Shown: positions 17,215 through 27,437 of the stretch, piece after piece | Position numbering within the stretch: the first letter of the stretch is position 1 | Layout of the letters: each line of letters begins with the position of its first letter | Assembly: GCA_016926695.1 (NCBI GenBank) | Contig: JAFGOB010000066.1 | Span: 27,991-91,990 of the forward strand | Direction: 5' to 3' | Source: Dehalococcoidales bacterium | Lineage (GTDB): Bacteria > Chloroflexota > Dehalococcoidia > Dehalococcoidales > UBA3254 | DNA: 64,000 bases | Made by a program: the position numbers and the translations under genes | The notes under the pieces: generated by a model | What the model was told of the DNA's origin: nothing | The model's input: the letters and a program-made list of their open reading frames with translations, nothing else | Databases searched by the model: none

Positions 17215-18111
17215 TTACAGTACTCCCCTTAATCTTGGGTCCAGAGCATCCCGCAGTCCGTCACCTACCATGTTAAAAGCCAGGACTACCAGCAGTATAC
17301 AGACCCCCGGCGCCATGGAATAAATAGGATTAGACATCAGGAACTTGTAGCCCGCGCTTGTCATTGCCCCCCAGGTCGCGGTCGGCGGTACTATGCCTAT
17401 CCCCAGAAAGCTCAATGAAGCTTCCATCAGGATGGCAGTCCCCAGGTTAATGGTTATGAGCACCAGAAGGGGAGGCAGGCAGTTCGGAACCAGATGTCTC
17501 AGCATAATCCGCATGTTGCCTGCTCCCAGGATGTATGCCGCCGTAACATAGTCGCTTTCTTTCATAGTCAGGACCTGACCACACATTAACCGGCTGTAGA
17601 CCGGCAGCATACCGATCGAAAGAGCAATCAGGACATTCGTGAGACCGCCGCCCAGAACGGCTGCGATAGCCATTATTAGAATCAGCGGAGGCAGGGCCAT
17701 CAAGGCATCAATAAATCTCATTATTATCGTGAATGTCCACCCTCCGAAATGTCCGGCCACCAGTCCCAGCGCCATCCCCACGACACCTCCGGTTAATACA
17801 GCTACTATCCCTACCAGAAGAGAAATACGGGACCCGTAGATGATCCGGCTTAGAATGTCTCTGCCAAGATCGTCTGTTCCCAGAAAATGCGTCGCCGAAG
17901 GATGCTCCAGCTTGTGTAACAGGTCAATATCGTTTGGATCATAGGGTGATATCAGAGGTGCGAAGATAGCCACCAGAATTAGCAATACAATTATGACGGC
18001 GCCGGCAATCACCACCCAGCGGCTGAACATCACTCTTGTTATACGACGTATTTCGCTGATACTGGGTTTGGTTGCCTCTATTTCTTCAATAGCTTTTTCA
18101 CTTTCGTACAT
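17215..18111 (-). CDS. Oligopeptide ABC transporter permease (OppC/DppC type)
   Basis: A 298-residue membrane protein with an N-terminal cytoplasmic tail, a first helix at about 33-55, LLHKLEHPSATHFLGTDDLG typical of OppC/DppC, and five further helices. The EAA-type loop reads EASLSFLGIGIVPPTATWG (about 235-253). It forms the membrane channel together with the OppB-type protein, whose gene ends 10 bases upstream on the same strand. Confidence 0.93.
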   Translation of the reverse strand: MYESEKAIEEIEATKPSISEIRRITRVMFSRWVVIAGAVIIVLLILVAIFAPLISPYDPNDIDLLHKLEHPSATHFLGTDDLGRDILSRIIYGSRISLLVGIVAVLTGGVVGMALGLVAGHFGGWTFTIIMRFIDALMALPPLILIMAIAAVLGGGLTNVLIALSIGMLPVYSRLMCGQVLTMKESDYVTAAYILGAGNMRIMLRHLVPNCLPPLLVLITINLGTAILMEASLSFLGIGIVPPTATWGAMTSAGYKFLMSNPIYSMAPGVCILLVVLAFNMVGDGLRDALDPRLRGVL

Positions 18112-18121
18112 GATGTTAAGC

Positions 18122-19066
18122 TCATCCGTATTTTACTCTGGGGTCCAGCCAGCCATAAGAAATATCGACCAGCAGGTTAGCCAGGCAGACCACAGCTCCA
18201 ATCAGCAATACTCCTCCCTGCATTATCAGGAAGTCCTTGTTAAATGTGCTGGCGACCAGTAGCCTGCCCATCCCGGGCACATTGAAAACAGTCTCTACCA
18301 GCACGGAGCCTCCTACCAGCAGCCTTACCTGAAGGCCCAGCAGCGTAACTACAGGTATCAATGCGTTCTTCAAGGCATGCTTGAGGACTACAATCCTCTC
18401 CTGTAGGCCTTTGGACTTGGCCGTACGAATATAGTCCTGGTTGACCACTTCCAGCATGCTTGACCTGGTCTGGCGGGCCAGTACGGCAATTGAAGGGACT
18501 GCCAGCATTAAAGCGGGTAAAATCGACTGTTTCAGATTGCGGCCGGGATCATCGAAAAAGGGCTCTAAACCTGCAATCGGCAGCCATCCCAGATTAAGAC
18601 CGAAAAGGTAAATGCACAGTATTCCCAGCCAGAACACGGGAATAGCAATGCCTATATTGGCAAAAAGGCTGACTAGCTGGTCCAGTACTCCTCCGCGTCT
18701 GATCGCACAGAATATCCCTGCCAGAATTCCCAGGATCGTACTTAAAATAAACGCCTCTGCGGAAAGTTCAAAAGTTATCGGTAAACGGCGTATTAAAATG
18801 TCTGTCACAGGCTCTCGGTAGGTGATTGAATTCCCCAGATCGCCGTGAACGGCATTGGCCAGCCAGTGACCGTACTGGATAACGAAAGGCCTGTCCAGCC
18901 AGAGCTCTTTTCTCAGCGCATCAATCTCTGCCTGGTCCGCTTCAAGGCCCAGCATAATTACCGCCGGGTCTCCCGGCATTATTTGCAGCAGTGAAAAAGA
19001 GATGAATGTTAGCAGTAGTAATACAACAACGGTCTGTATTATCCGGCGGACAATATAGTTGGTCAA
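18122..19066 (-). CDS. Oligopeptide ABC transporter permease (OppB/DppB type)
   Basis: Six-helix permease. I prefer the TTG at 19066, giving TNYIVRRIIQTVVVLLLL as is usual for this family and with AAAGG upstream; an alternative TTG at 19126 would add 20 charged residues. Conserved features are LLQIMPGDPA after helix 1, the GDLGNSITYREPV periplasmic segment, RQTRSSMLEVVNQDYIRTAK and NVPGMGRLL near the end. First gene of the minus-strand operon, diverging from the binding-protein gene. Confidence 0.92.
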   Translation of the reverse strand: MTNYIVRRIIQTVVVLLLLTFISFSLLQIMPGDPAVIMLGLEADQAEIDALRKELWLDRPFVIQYGHWLANAVHGDLGNSITYREPVTDILIRRLPITFELSAEAFILSTILGILAGIFCAIRRGGVLDQLVSLFANIGIAIPVFWLGILCIYLFGLNLGWLPIAGLEPFFDDPGRNLKQSILPALMLAVPSIAVLARQTRSSMLEVVNQDYIRTAKSKGLQERIVVLKHALKNALIPVVTLLGLQVRLLVGGSVLVETVFNVPGMGRLLVASTFNKDFLIMQGGVLLIGAVVCLANLLVDISYGWLDPRVKYG

Positions 19067-19489
19067 AGTACTTTCCCTTTTATTTCTATCTTTCCGGATA
19101 CCTGCTGAATGAGCTTTGCTCTTCAATCAGGAATTCTAATGCGACGCCTGAACATTTACCTGCCGGGAATCTCAGGTCGTCTTCAAAGGCTTTTCGGGCA
19201 TGTATTCCTGCCCCAAACCGAAAAAAGTACGTATTGCTAACAAGTTGTTTATACATTATCATTGAATTTATATGAATGTCAATAGGTTATTCGTCTATGA
19301 ATTGCATTTACGTATAACGTATAATAAAAAGGAGCAGGGTACTATCAATTAAGTCAAGCATAATCATGGAAGTCCCAACCTTGGAGACAAGTTCTGAATA
19401 TTCTTTGGTACATGAGAAAAAGGAGGTGACAACGGCATAGAAAGTCGTTTTATCATAATCGGTATTTTTAGATAAAGAGGAGGTATTTT
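19067..19489. other. Divergent regulatory region between permease operon and binding protein
   Basis: About 420 bases without a supported gene. A TATAAT near 19320 preceded by the direct repeat ACGTATA/ACGTATA is a likely -10 for the binding-protein gene, leaving a leader of more than 150 bases. Inside the leader, AAAAGGAGG is followed by GTGACAACGGCATAG, a four-residue reading frame that could be a leader peptide or chance. No known riboswitch pattern was recognised. Confidence 0.4.
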
Positions 19490-21130
19490 ATGAAGACAAA
19501 CTGGCAAATCAGGTTGATTTTTAGTCTTATCCTGGTTGTATCTCTATTGTCTATTACCTTACTATCTGCCTGCTCGCAATCAACATCAAGCACGGCACAG
19601 CCGGCAGCATCTTCAGTTGCTCCCGCCCGGACTTCGGCAGCCCCGGCTGCGACCCCGGCTGCAACCCCGGCAGGTCAAACCCCTAAAAAAGGCGGAATAC
19701 TGAAGATCGGCGGGGTGACCTCCCAGACCCTTTCCCTGGGATACCCACCGACCATGGCTGGAGAAATCGACGGCTATCAGTCCGAACCTTGCCTGGATTC
19801 TCTCTTTACCTATGATAGAGAACTTAACCTGTCGCCCCGCCTGGCCCTGGACTACAAAGTAGCGGATGACGCTAAGTCCATTACCCTGACCTTGAGGCAG
19901 GGCGTAAAATTCCACGACGGCAGCGATTTCAACGCGGAGGTTGCCAGGTGGAATATGGACAGCTACCGGGCTACTCCCAAGCCGGACCTGGAAGCCATAT
20001 CGTCTATCGACGTGATCGATGATTACACCCTCAGGCTCAATCTGAAAGAGTACGATAGCGTACTTATTACCAAACTTACCACCGACCCCGGACGCATGGT
20101 ATCCAAAAAGTCTTTCGATGAGCACGGCAAAGAATGGTGCGAGAAACACCCCATAGGCACCGGCCCTTACAAGTTCGTTAGTTGGGAGCCGGATGTCAGC
20201 TTTAAATACGAACGATGGGATGGCTACTGGGGAGGTGAGGTCTATCTGGATGGCTACTGGAGACTCATCTATGCTGACGCTTCCTCAGCCCTTATGGCTT
20301 TTAAAAACGGCGATTTTGATATTCTTAACTGCAGCGGGAATGACGCCCAGGATCTGGACAAAACAGGCAATTATAATGTTGTGATCTCCAAGTATGGAAA
20401 GACCCCTATCCTGGCAGGAGACAGCATGAATCCCAATTCGCCTTTCAGTAAAATCCAGGTGCGCCGGGCGGTAACCTATGCCATTGACGTAAAAACCATG
20501 GGAGAATCTTTGAGCTATGGGTGGGCTACCATCACCAACCAGTGGGCGGTGCCGGGAACGCCGGCTTATAATCCCGATGTGGTCGGTTATCCCTATAATC
20601 CCGACAAAGCTAAAGAGCTTCTGGCGGAAGCCGGTTATCCGGATGGATTCGATTGTACCGACAAGTACCTGGTCTCCGACTGGACCACCAACCGCGCTAC
20701 GGCGGTAGCCGATTATCTCTCCAAGGTGGGTATTAATGTTACACTGGAGCCGCAGCAGTTGGCCCAATATGACTTAACAGCCACAAAAGGCGGCTGGGAA
20801 AACGGATTTTGCGACCTTTTGACATATACACGGCCGGAAATCATGAACTCCATGCAGCAGATCCTGATGTATGACAGCGTCAAGTTCCCCTCGATGGAGC
20901 GTTCTCCCGGACTTGAGGACCTCTTCGCCCAGGCCCACTCCGCCACCGATACAGATACCAAGAACTCCATCCTGCATAAAATGCAGAAGCTGATGGTGGA
21001 CGAGCATTGTATGGGTACCTTCCTCTATATAGAGGGAGACCCCTGCGTGAAACAAAAGTATGTACATGACGACTGGTGGTTCGAGGCCGCCAACGGCTAT
21101 ATTTCTCCCTTTGCCTGGATGGATAAATAA
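19490..21130 (+). CDS. ABC transporter substrate-binding lipoprotein, family 5 (OppA/DppA-like)
   Basis: A 546-residue exported protein. It has a lipoprotein signal (a hydrophobic segment, then LLSAC at about 24-28), a Ser/Ala/Pro-rich linker to about 60, and then the SBP-5 fold with KKGGILKIG, LTLRQGVKFHDGSDFNAE and PIGTGPYKFVSWEPD. It delivers the substrate to the divergently encoded four-gene transporter. The residues that would define the ligand cannot be read by eye. RBS GAGGAGG precedes the ATG. It is followed by a strong terminator and a cupin-like gene. Confidence 0.93.
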   Translation: MKTNWQIRLIFSLILVVSLLSITLLSACSQSTSSTAQPAASSVAPARTSAAPAATPAATPAGQTPKKGGILKIGGVTSQTLSLGYPPTMAGEIDGYQSEPCLDSLFTYDRELNLSPRLALDYKVADDAKSITLTLRQGVKFHDGSDFNAEVARWNMDSYRATPKPDLEAISSIDVIDDYTLRLNLKEYDSVLITKLTTDPGRMVSKKSFDEHGKEWCEKHPIGTGPYKFVSWEPDVSFKYERWDGYWGGEVYLDGYWRLIYADASSALMAFKNGDFDILNCSGNDAQDLDKTGNYNVVISKYGKTPILAGDSMNPNSPFSKIQVRRAVTYAIDVKTMGESLSYGWATITNQWAVPGTPAYNPDVVGYPYNPDKAKELLAEAGYPDGFDCTDKYLVSDWTTNRATAVADYLSKVGINVTLEPQQLAQYDLTATKGGWENGFCDLLTYTRPEIMNSMQQILMYDSVKFPSMERSPGLEDLFAQAHSATDTDTKNSILHKMQKLMVDEHCMGTFLYIEGDPCVKQKYVHDDWWFEAANGYISPFAWMDK

Positions 21131-21170
21131 AACAGGTCTACGGTTTTTAGTTTCAGGTAATCGACATAGA

Positions 21171-21226
21171 CGGCCGGGGAGCCAGGGCAGCGGACTTCCG
21201 GCCCTGGCCTTCGGCCGTTCGTTTTT
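21171..21226 (+). terminator. Terminator after the binding-protein gene
   Basis: GCCAGGGC (21181-21188) pairs exactly with GCCCTGGC (21201-21208), with an outer CGGCC/GGCCG extension, and is followed by GTTTTTG. It separates the binding-protein gene from the cupin-like gene at 21266. Confidence 0.75.
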
Positions 21227-21265
21227 GCCTTGAAAATTTAGGCTTTAGTCGGGAGTGAGAAGATA

Positions 21266-21781
21266 ATGGCAGAACTAAAATACAGTAAATATATTATCAG
21301 GGAACCGCTGGTCAAAGGAAAATCCGCTCCGGAGGTACATATATGCGGAGAACCTCATCTGTGGGGAGACGAGCCCTGTCCAGGCTCCAGGTTTCCCGGC
21401 TTTCCCAGCGAAGTCACGTTGTTTACGATTACCTCGACCTGTGTACTGAGCGCCAAACATGCCCACGACTACGATGAGCTGCTATATTTCCTGGGCGGCA
21501 ATCCCCTCAACTTTTTCGATTTCGGAGCAGAGGCTGAAATACTGCTTGGAGAGGAAGAGGAAAGACACCGCATCGATGCTACTTCGATAATTTATGTTCC
21601 CAAAGGACTTATGCACTGCCCTGTTTACTTTCACCGGGTTGACCGTCCGGTCATGTTTATGCATATTTGCGCTTCCCCCGGATACTTCCGGTCAAAAGGC
21701 GATCTAACAACCGGTCACCCCGTTAACCGTGAAAAGTATACCCCGCAGGAAATTGAAAAGCTAAAGAATAAAGGGGAATGA
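21266..21781 (+). CDS. Cupin-like protein, single domain (paralogue family)
   Basis: A 171-residue soluble protein. The domain (about 60-140) has KHAHDYDELLYFLGGNP, FDFGAEAE, LLGEEEER, then YVPKGLMHCPVYF. These residues fit a cupin-type metal site and line up with the other copies in the window. The N-terminal 55 residues (with EVHICGEPHLWGDEPCPGS) are specific to this longer form. It lies 135 bases after the peptide-binding protein, beyond a terminator, so it may have its own promoter. Function unknown. Confidence 0.75.
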   Translation: MAELKYSKYIIREPLVKGKSAPEVHICGEPHLWGDEPCPGSRFPGFPSEVTLFTITSTCVLSAKHAHDYDELLYFLGGNPLNFFDFGAEAEILLGEEEERHRIDATSIIYVPKGLMHCPVYFHRVDRPVMFMHICASPGYFRSKGDLTTGHPVNREKYTPQEIEKLKNKGE

Positions 21782-21897
21782 ATTCAGTTCCCTTGATTCG
21801 CCTTGAAATTGTGGCAAACCAGACTGGGATTACACACCATTCCGCTGGAAAATATCAGGCCTGATCTGCCTCATCAAGCGGTGGATCAAGGATCACT

Positions 21898-23817
21898 CTA
21901 TCTCTTGACGGGCAGAGTAAAGATAAAACCGGCGCCGCCTTCCGGAAGGTTTTCTTGCCAGATGCGTCCGCCGTGGTCATGGATAAGGCGCTTGCATATG
22001 GAAAGCCCGACTCCCAGACCGTTCGGTTTGGTGGAGCTGAAAAGTTCGAAAAGATGCGCTCTGTTTGTCTCCGTTATTCCCGGTCCCGTATCTTTTATTT
22101 CCACCCTGATAAGCCGGCGGTCCTTCCCGGCCGATGAGCGTATTTCTATCTTCCTCTCTCCCGTGTTTTGCTCTTTAACCGCGTCGAGTGCGTTAACCAT
22201 CAGGTTTAAAAGTACCTGCTGAAGCTGTGTCTTGTCTCCCCTTATCAGAGGCAATCCGGAGGCCAGTGCCAGATCGATCCGGACACCCGAAATAGCCGCG
22301 TCATTCCGTACCAACTGGTAGATTTCGTTAATCAGGTGGTTCAGGTCCAGCAGTTCCATCGTCAACTGGTCTCTCTTAAGCGGTTCACGCATCCTGCGGA
22401 TAATATCACCTGCCCTTCGGTCATCTGAGATAATATCCTCCAGAATGTCCTTTATTTCCCCATGATGACCCTGCCCGCGGTTTAATATCCTCAGTATTGT
22501 CTGAGCATTCGTCATGATGGCTGTCAGCGGTTGGTTCAATTCGTGTGCAATCGAGGCGGCCAGCTCACCCAGTGTATTGACCCTGGAAACATGGTCCATT
22601 ACCTGGCGCAAACGGTCGGCTTCTTCTTCAATTTTCCTCTGTTCGGTAATATCCAGCACTGTGCTTAATAAGGCCGGTTGACCCTCATCTTCCAGCCGCG
22701 TGCTGAGTGCTTCCAGCCATACTATTTTGCCGTCTCCCCGGTAACAGCGAAATGAGTACTGCATCTTGGTCAGTTCGCCTTCCAGTCTCTTTCTCATAAC
22801 CTCATTGACCATGTTAGCATCTTCCGGGTGGACAAAAGACGCCAGAACGCATCCGGTTATTTCATCCCTCGGACGGCCCAGCATTGAAGCAAAAGCGGGA
22901 TTAACATAACTGAAACGACCCTCCCGGAAAATAAAAATACCTGATAATGAATTTTCACTCAGCATGCGAAAACGGGCTTCACTTTCCTGAAGGGCCTTCT
23001 CGGTCCGTTTCCGGTCGGTAATATCGATACTGGCTGAGACCAGGTAGTCACAGTCTCCCAGTTTTACGACTTCTGCCTTCAGAAGGGCTGTATGCAACAC
23101 CCCGGACTTCGAGATAAGGCTCATTTCTACGCCGGTAGCCCGTCCCTTCTCCAGCATCTCTTTGCCGACCCTGTCAGCTTCATGTTCGTCTTTCCAGTTA
23201 AGCTCGCTGCTCCGTCGCCCGATTACTTCATCCCTCTGCATTTCACCCGTATCCAGGAAACTCTTGTTCACCTCGATGAATCTCCTGTCCGTTACTGTGG
23301 TGATAGAAAGCGGAATAGGAATCGCATCGAAGAGCCTGGTAAATTTATCTTCGGAATAACGCAGGGCTTCTTCCAGCCTCTTGTTTTCACTGATATCATG
23401 CAGTGTAATCAGCCTTAACCCGGCTTTTCCTGGTCTCCTGATCACCCCGGTGAAAACTTCAGCCCAACAGTTTCTCCCGTCTTTCCTTTTCACTTGACAT
23501 TCAAACCTGCCTTTTTCCGGGATACAGTCACGCCATTCAACCTGCATCTTCTGAAATGTATCGCTGAACAAATAATAAGGCGTTTGTCCGGCTATTTCGT
23601 CAAGTGTATACCCGGTAAAAGTTGCAAAAGCAGGATTCACATATTGGATCTCAAAGTCCGTTCCGGTTATTATAACGGGTAATTGCATGTGCTCCCATGC
23701 TTCGCTGTAAAAGCTGCTGTGTGTACGGATAGTCCTATTACCGTTGTCCTCTTTAGTCTTGATTAGGTCGTTGTCCCTGGCGGTAAGAAGGGGTCTCTTT
23801 TGCCTACTTCGTATCAT
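21898..23817 (-). CDS. Soluble multi-PAS sensor histidine kinase
   Basis: A 639-residue kinase with no membrane segment, so it should sense a cytoplasmic signal. Three PAS domains (about 35-150, 155-275 and 280-395) are followed by a HisKA dimerisation domain with the phospho-acceptor histidine in SIAHELNQPL, and a HATPase domain with the N-box NLMVNALDAV, G1 DTGPGI and G2 GVGLSI. The H-box and long PAS relay resemble FixL/NtrB-like kinases. No response regulator gene is nearby, so this is an orphan. A GGGAGG ribosome site precedes the ATG. It diverges from the RND operon, which may be a target, but there is no direct evidence. Confidence 0.93.
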   Translation of the reverse strand: MIRSRQKRPLLTARDNDLIKTKEDNGNRTIRTHSSFYSEAWEHMQLPVIITGTDFEIQYVNPAFATFTGYTLDEIAGQTPYYLFSDTFQKMQVEWRDCIPEKGRFECQVKRKDGRNCWAEVFTGVIRRPGKAGLRLITLHDISENKRLEEALRYSEDKFTRLFDAIPIPLSITTVTDRRFIEVNKSFLDTGEMQRDEVIGRRSSELNWKDEHEADRVGKEMLEKGRATGVEMSLISKSGVLHTALLKAEVVKLGDCDYLVSASIDITDRKRTEKALQESEARFRMLSENSLSGIFIFREGRFSYVNPAFASMLGRPRDEITGCVLASFVHPEDANMVNEVMRKRLEGELTKMQYSFRCYRGDGKIVWLEALSTRLEDEGQPALLSTVLDITEQRKIEEEADRLRQVMDHVSRVNTLGELAASIAHELNQPLTAIMTNAQTILRILNRGQGHHGEIKDILEDIISDDRRAGDIIRRMREPLKRDQLTMELLDLNHLINEIYQLVRNDAAISGVRIDLALASGLPLIRGDKTQLQQVLLNLMVNALDAVKEQNTGERKIEIRSSAGKDRRLIRVEIKDTGPGITETNRAHLFELFSSTKPNGLGVGLSICKRLIHDHGGRIWQENLPEGGAGFIFTLPVKR

Positions 23818-24173
23818 AGCCTGCCTCCCGGAACCTTTTCAATCTACCGGTAACCGGAGTTTGGACAATAATTTGTTTTATAAGAATAGTCATAGTTTAT
23901 TCAGGCCCGCGGGACTTGTCAACCGTTCAGCTTGTTTTCCTTCGCTTCTACGCCTCCTTTTGCTGTAAGTCGGCAGCCGTTGCTTTACACCTGCCAACCA
24001 AATCTTAAGATAACCTTGACAAATAAATTAATACCAATGTAACATTAACAATTAACTTAAGTATTACTGGGATGAACTGGTAGGATGCGCGGATTGGATT
24101 GTCATATCTATGGTCAGGAAGGCCGGTATGACTGATTTCCCTGAAGCGGTACCTTTTTTGTATAAGGAGATAA
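23818..24173. other. Divergent region between kinase and RND operon
   Basis: No gene is supported. It holds a likely rightward promoter at 24016-24045 (separate entry). Around 23920-24000 there is a CT-rich stretch without a clear hairpin. Confidence 0.4.
24016..24045 (+). promoter_or_regulatory. Putative promoter of the RND efflux operon
   Basis: TTGACA at 24016-24021 and TAACAT at 24040-24045 with an 18-base spacer, 130 bases before the pump's ATG. Confidence 0.45.
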
Positions 24174-27100
24174 ATGCCTCTCGCCAGACTTGCTATCAAG
24201 CAACCGATCTTTATTACCATGATTCTGCTGGCTATTACTCTGGTTGGCGTTCTGTCATATCTCAGTATGGGAGTGGAGCTATATCCCAACATATCTGCTC
24301 CCGTGGTTATGGTCAGTGTTTCTTTTCCCGGGGCCAGCCCCCAGGACGTGGAAACACTGGTTACCAAACCCCTGGAACGGCAGCTTGCCACGGTCAGCGG
24401 GGTAGATACCATCTCCTCTACCTCCAACCTGGGAAGCTCCAGGGTTATGATCTCTTTCGTTACAGGATATGACCTTCAACAGGGTGCGCAGCAGGTCCGC
24501 GAGCGGCTGGACTCCGTTGAGAGACTCCTGCCGAGTGGAACGGGCTCACCTACCCTGAACCGCATGGACCCCAGCCAGATGCCGTTTATGAGCGCCATCC
24601 TCAATGTCAGCGGAGACCCGTCACCTATTGAGTTGCAGCAGCTCATCGAGCAGGTTATCGAACCCAGGTTGACCCAGACTACCGGGATAGCCGCCGTCAC
24701 TGTAAGGGGGTATCCCGTTCAAAATATCGAGGTGAATTTGATTGCCGGCAAACTGAAAGCCCTGCATGTTTCACCCTCCGAAGTGATATCGGCATTGAAT
24801 GCCGAAAATGTTATTGTGCCTTCGGGGTCGCTTTCTGCTTCCGAGCAATATGTCTCTGTCCGTACTTCAGCCCAGTTCCAGACCCTGGATGAAATGGGGA
24901 AAATTGTTGTTGCCAGGAACAACAGCCGCAATATACTGCTTCAGGATGTGGCGACAATCAGTGCGGAAACGGAGGATGATACCTCGCTGATCCGTTATAA
25001 CGGAGAGCGAGCGATGGTGGTGCAGTTGCAGATGGTATCCGGCGGCAATGTGGTTGAAACAGCCAAATTGACCAGGGAGAAACTGGACAGCCTCAGCCAG
25101 AGCTTCCCCAGCCTGCATTTTACCATCTTTTCGGATAACTCGACCTTTATTGAAGAGTCCAACAATGATGTCATGGTAACCCTGGTGATCGGTGCGGCGC
25201 TGGCCTGCCTTATCGTTTTCCTCTTCATCCGTAATGTACGCAATACCCTCATTACTATTGCCGGTCTGCCCATCATCATTCTGGGTACCTTTGCGGTTAT
25301 CTCGCTCCTGGGCTATACCAGAAACATTATCACCCTGATGGCCCTTTCGATCTGTATCGGTCTGTTGATAGACGATGCCATAGTTGTACGTGAAAACATC
25401 TTCCGGCATATGGAAAAAGGAGCGGCTCCCAGGGAAGCCGCTGATAAAGGGACCTCCGAAATCGCCTTTGCAGTCATCGCCATTACCCTCACTGTAGTAG
25501 CCTTCTTTATCCCGGTTGCCTTCACAGGAGGCATGACGGGCACCATATTTAAGGAATTCGGCGTTACAGTGGCAGTAGCTGTTTTGATTTCCCTTTTTGA
25601 AGCCTTCACCTTCGCTCCTCTGCTGACGGCCTATTTTTCCAAACCGCTGAAAGTAGCTCACAAGGAGACCGGTACCAAACACGCCAACAGGTTTATTAAC
25701 TTCTGGATTTCATTTTTACCCGCCATGAACCGGTCCTACAGGAGTATCCTGGCTTGGTCGCTGCGTTTCCGCTGGGTGGTTGTCGGCGTATCCCTTGCTC
25801 TGCTGGCAGTCAGCCTGCTGATACTCGGAGGTATGCCTATGGGGTTCTTTCCGGCTACCGATGCCGGGCAGATTTCAGTAGGAATCGGCCTCCAGCCGGG
25901 AACTTCACTTGAAAAGACCGATCGGGTAGCACGCGAGGTTGAACAGGCTATACTGGCCATGCCCGAGGTAGAATCCGTTTATGCCAGCATCGGCAGCAGC
26001 ACTACTCCTTACCAGGGTTCCATGTCGGTCAATCTGAAAGAGGGGGTTGTAACCGATAATGTCATCAGCCGCCTGCGTACAGCCTTTCCCCAGTATGCGG
26101 GCCGTATCTTTTTCAGCAAGCCCAACCAGTTCCTGGGAGTCGGAGGAGGTATGATGGGTGGCGGAGTAAGCATGCGGGGACGCCCGGTACAGATCACGGT
26201 TCAGGGTCCTGTCTCTATGGAAAGCCTGGATGAAGTAGCGCAGGATATCATGACCAGGATCAGCACCATTCCCGGAGTCCGGGATGTGGGAACAAGCCTT
26301 CCGCCCCAGGTTCCTCAGTTGAATATTGAGGTAAACCGGCAGCGCTGCGCCGATGCCGGCGTCAGTGCTGCTACGGTAGGCTCGACGGTCTCAACACTTC
26401 TCCAGGGTTCTACAGCCACGCATATCGAATGGGAAGGCCAGAGGACGGATGTAATTGTAGCGCTCCAGGACGAAGATATTAAAGATCCCTCTTCCATCAT
26501 GGATATGACCGTCAAGGGTACCGGCGGTACTGCCTACCCCTTGAGCCGTCTGGTCGATATCAGGAGTGGAACGGGCGCTACCGAGTTGACGCGTGAAAAC
26601 CAGCAGGCACAGATACTGGTGGGTGCCAACCTTGAAGGAAGGACTTCGGGTGAGGTAACACCCGATATTGAAAAAGCCCTGGCGGACATGGAAGTACCTG
26701 CGGGTATTTCCTGGCAGTTTTCCGGAATGCAGGCCAATGCCGGGTCTGCCTATTCAACCATGATCATGGCTTTTCTGCTCGGTATGGTTTTCGTTTATAT
26801 GATGCTGGCTTCTCAATTCGCCTCCTTTATTCATCCCTTTTCCGTTATGGTGGCGCTGCCGCTGGCCATTATCGGATCAGCCCTGGCAATATGGGTAACA
26901 CACTCGGAACTGACGCTGATTTATATGATCGGTATGATCCTTATGATGGGCGTGGCTACCAAGAACTCTATCCTGCTGGTGGACTTTATTATTCGTTATC
27001 GCAGGGAAGGCCGGGGAAGGACCGAAGCTGTGCTGGAAGCAGGGCCAGTACGTCTTCGTCCTATCTTGATGACCAGTCTGGCTATCATCACAGGTATGCT

Positions 27101-27404
27101 TCCCACGGCATTCGCCATGGGGGCCGCCGGGGAATTTCGCGCTCCTATGGCAATTGCTGTTATCGGCGGTGTTTTTACCTCAACCCTTCTCAGCCTGGTG
27201 GTGGTACCCGTGGTCTATACCATCATCGACGATATTATGGAATTGGTCCTCAGGCTGTTCGGCGTGAGAAGGGTGTCAGTGCAGACCTCTCCATCTTATG
27301 AATTGAAGGATACAGGAATACAAAATGGCAACGGATTGACCGTTTCCAACGGTTTGAGCAGGCGTCCCAGCCGCTGGAAGTGGTGGAAACGTCAGGGTAA
27401 ATGA
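24174..27404 (+). CDS. RND-family efflux transporter (AcrB/HAE-1 type)
   Basis: A 1076-residue, 12-helix proton-driven pump of the hydrophobe/amphiphile family. It begins with the family start PLARLAIKQPIFITMI, has VSFPGASPQDVETLVTKPLE in the pore domain, and carries the proton-relay aspartate pair in GLLIDDAIVV (helix 4). The second half repeats the first, including MMGVATKNSILLVDF. A Gly/Met-rich insert (VGGGMMGGGVSMRG, about 657-670) lies in the second porter domain. AAGGAG precedes the ATG. The fusion-protein gene follows after 33 bases. No outer-membrane channel gene is present, as expected if the cell has a single membrane. Substrate unknown. Confidence 0.95.
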   Translation: MPLARLAIKQPIFITMILLAITLVGVLSYLSMGVELYPNISAPVVMVSVSFPGASPQDVETLVTKPLERQLATVSGVDTISSTSNLGSSRVMISFVTGYDLQQGAQQVRERLDSVERLLPSGTGSPTLNRMDPSQMPFMSAILNVSGDPSPIELQQLIEQVIEPRLTQTTGIAAVTVRGYPVQNIEVNLIAGKLKALHVSPSEVISALNAENVIVPSGSLSASEQYVSVRTSAQFQTLDEMGKIVVARNNSRNILLQDVATISAETEDDTSLIRYNGERAMVVQLQMVSGGNVVETAKLTREKLDSLSQSFPSLHFTIFSDNSTFIEESNNDVMVTLVIGAALACLIVFLFIRNVRNTLITIAGLPIIILGTFAVISLLGYTRNIITLMALSICIGLLIDDAIVVRENIFRHMEKGAAPREAADKGTSEIAFAVIAITLTVVAFFIPVAFTGGMTGTIFKEFGVTVAVAVLISLFEAFTFAPLLTAYFSKPLKVAHKETGTKHANRFINFWISFLPAMNRSYRSILAWSLRFRWVVVGVSLALLAVSLLILGGMPMGFFPATDAGQISVGIGLQPGTSLEKTDRVAREVEQAILAMPEVESVYASIGSSTTPYQGSMSVNLKEGVVTDNVISRLRTAFPQYAGRIFFSKPNQFLGVGGGMMGGGVSMRGRPVQITVQGPVSMESLDEVAQDIMTRISTIPGVRDVGTSLPPQVPQLNIEVNRQRCADAGVSAATVGSTVSTLLQGSTATHIEWEGQRTDVIVALQDEDIKDPSSIMDMTVKGTGGTAYPLSRLVDIRSGTGATELTRENQQAQILVGANLEGRTSGEVTPDIEKALADMEVPAGISWQFSGMQANAGSAYSTMIMAFLLGMVFVYMMLASQFASFIHPFSVMVALPLAIIGSALAIWVTHSELTLIYMIGMILMMGVATKNSILLVDFIIRYRREGRGRTEAVLEAGPVRLRPILMTSLAIITGMLPTAFAMGAAGEFRAPMAIAVIGGVFTSTLLSLVVVPVVYTIIDDIMELVLRLFGVRRVSVQTSPSYELKDTGIQNGNGLTVSNGLSRRPSRWKWWKRQGK

Positions 27405-27437
27405 TTGAAAAAATGTATATGTCTCAGGGGGAAACCG

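Noticed and set aside
19427..19441. Four-codon leader peptide with strong ribosome site upstream of the binding protein
   Set aside because: Too short to judge; the codons do not suggest attenuation. Mentioned only within the intergenic entry.
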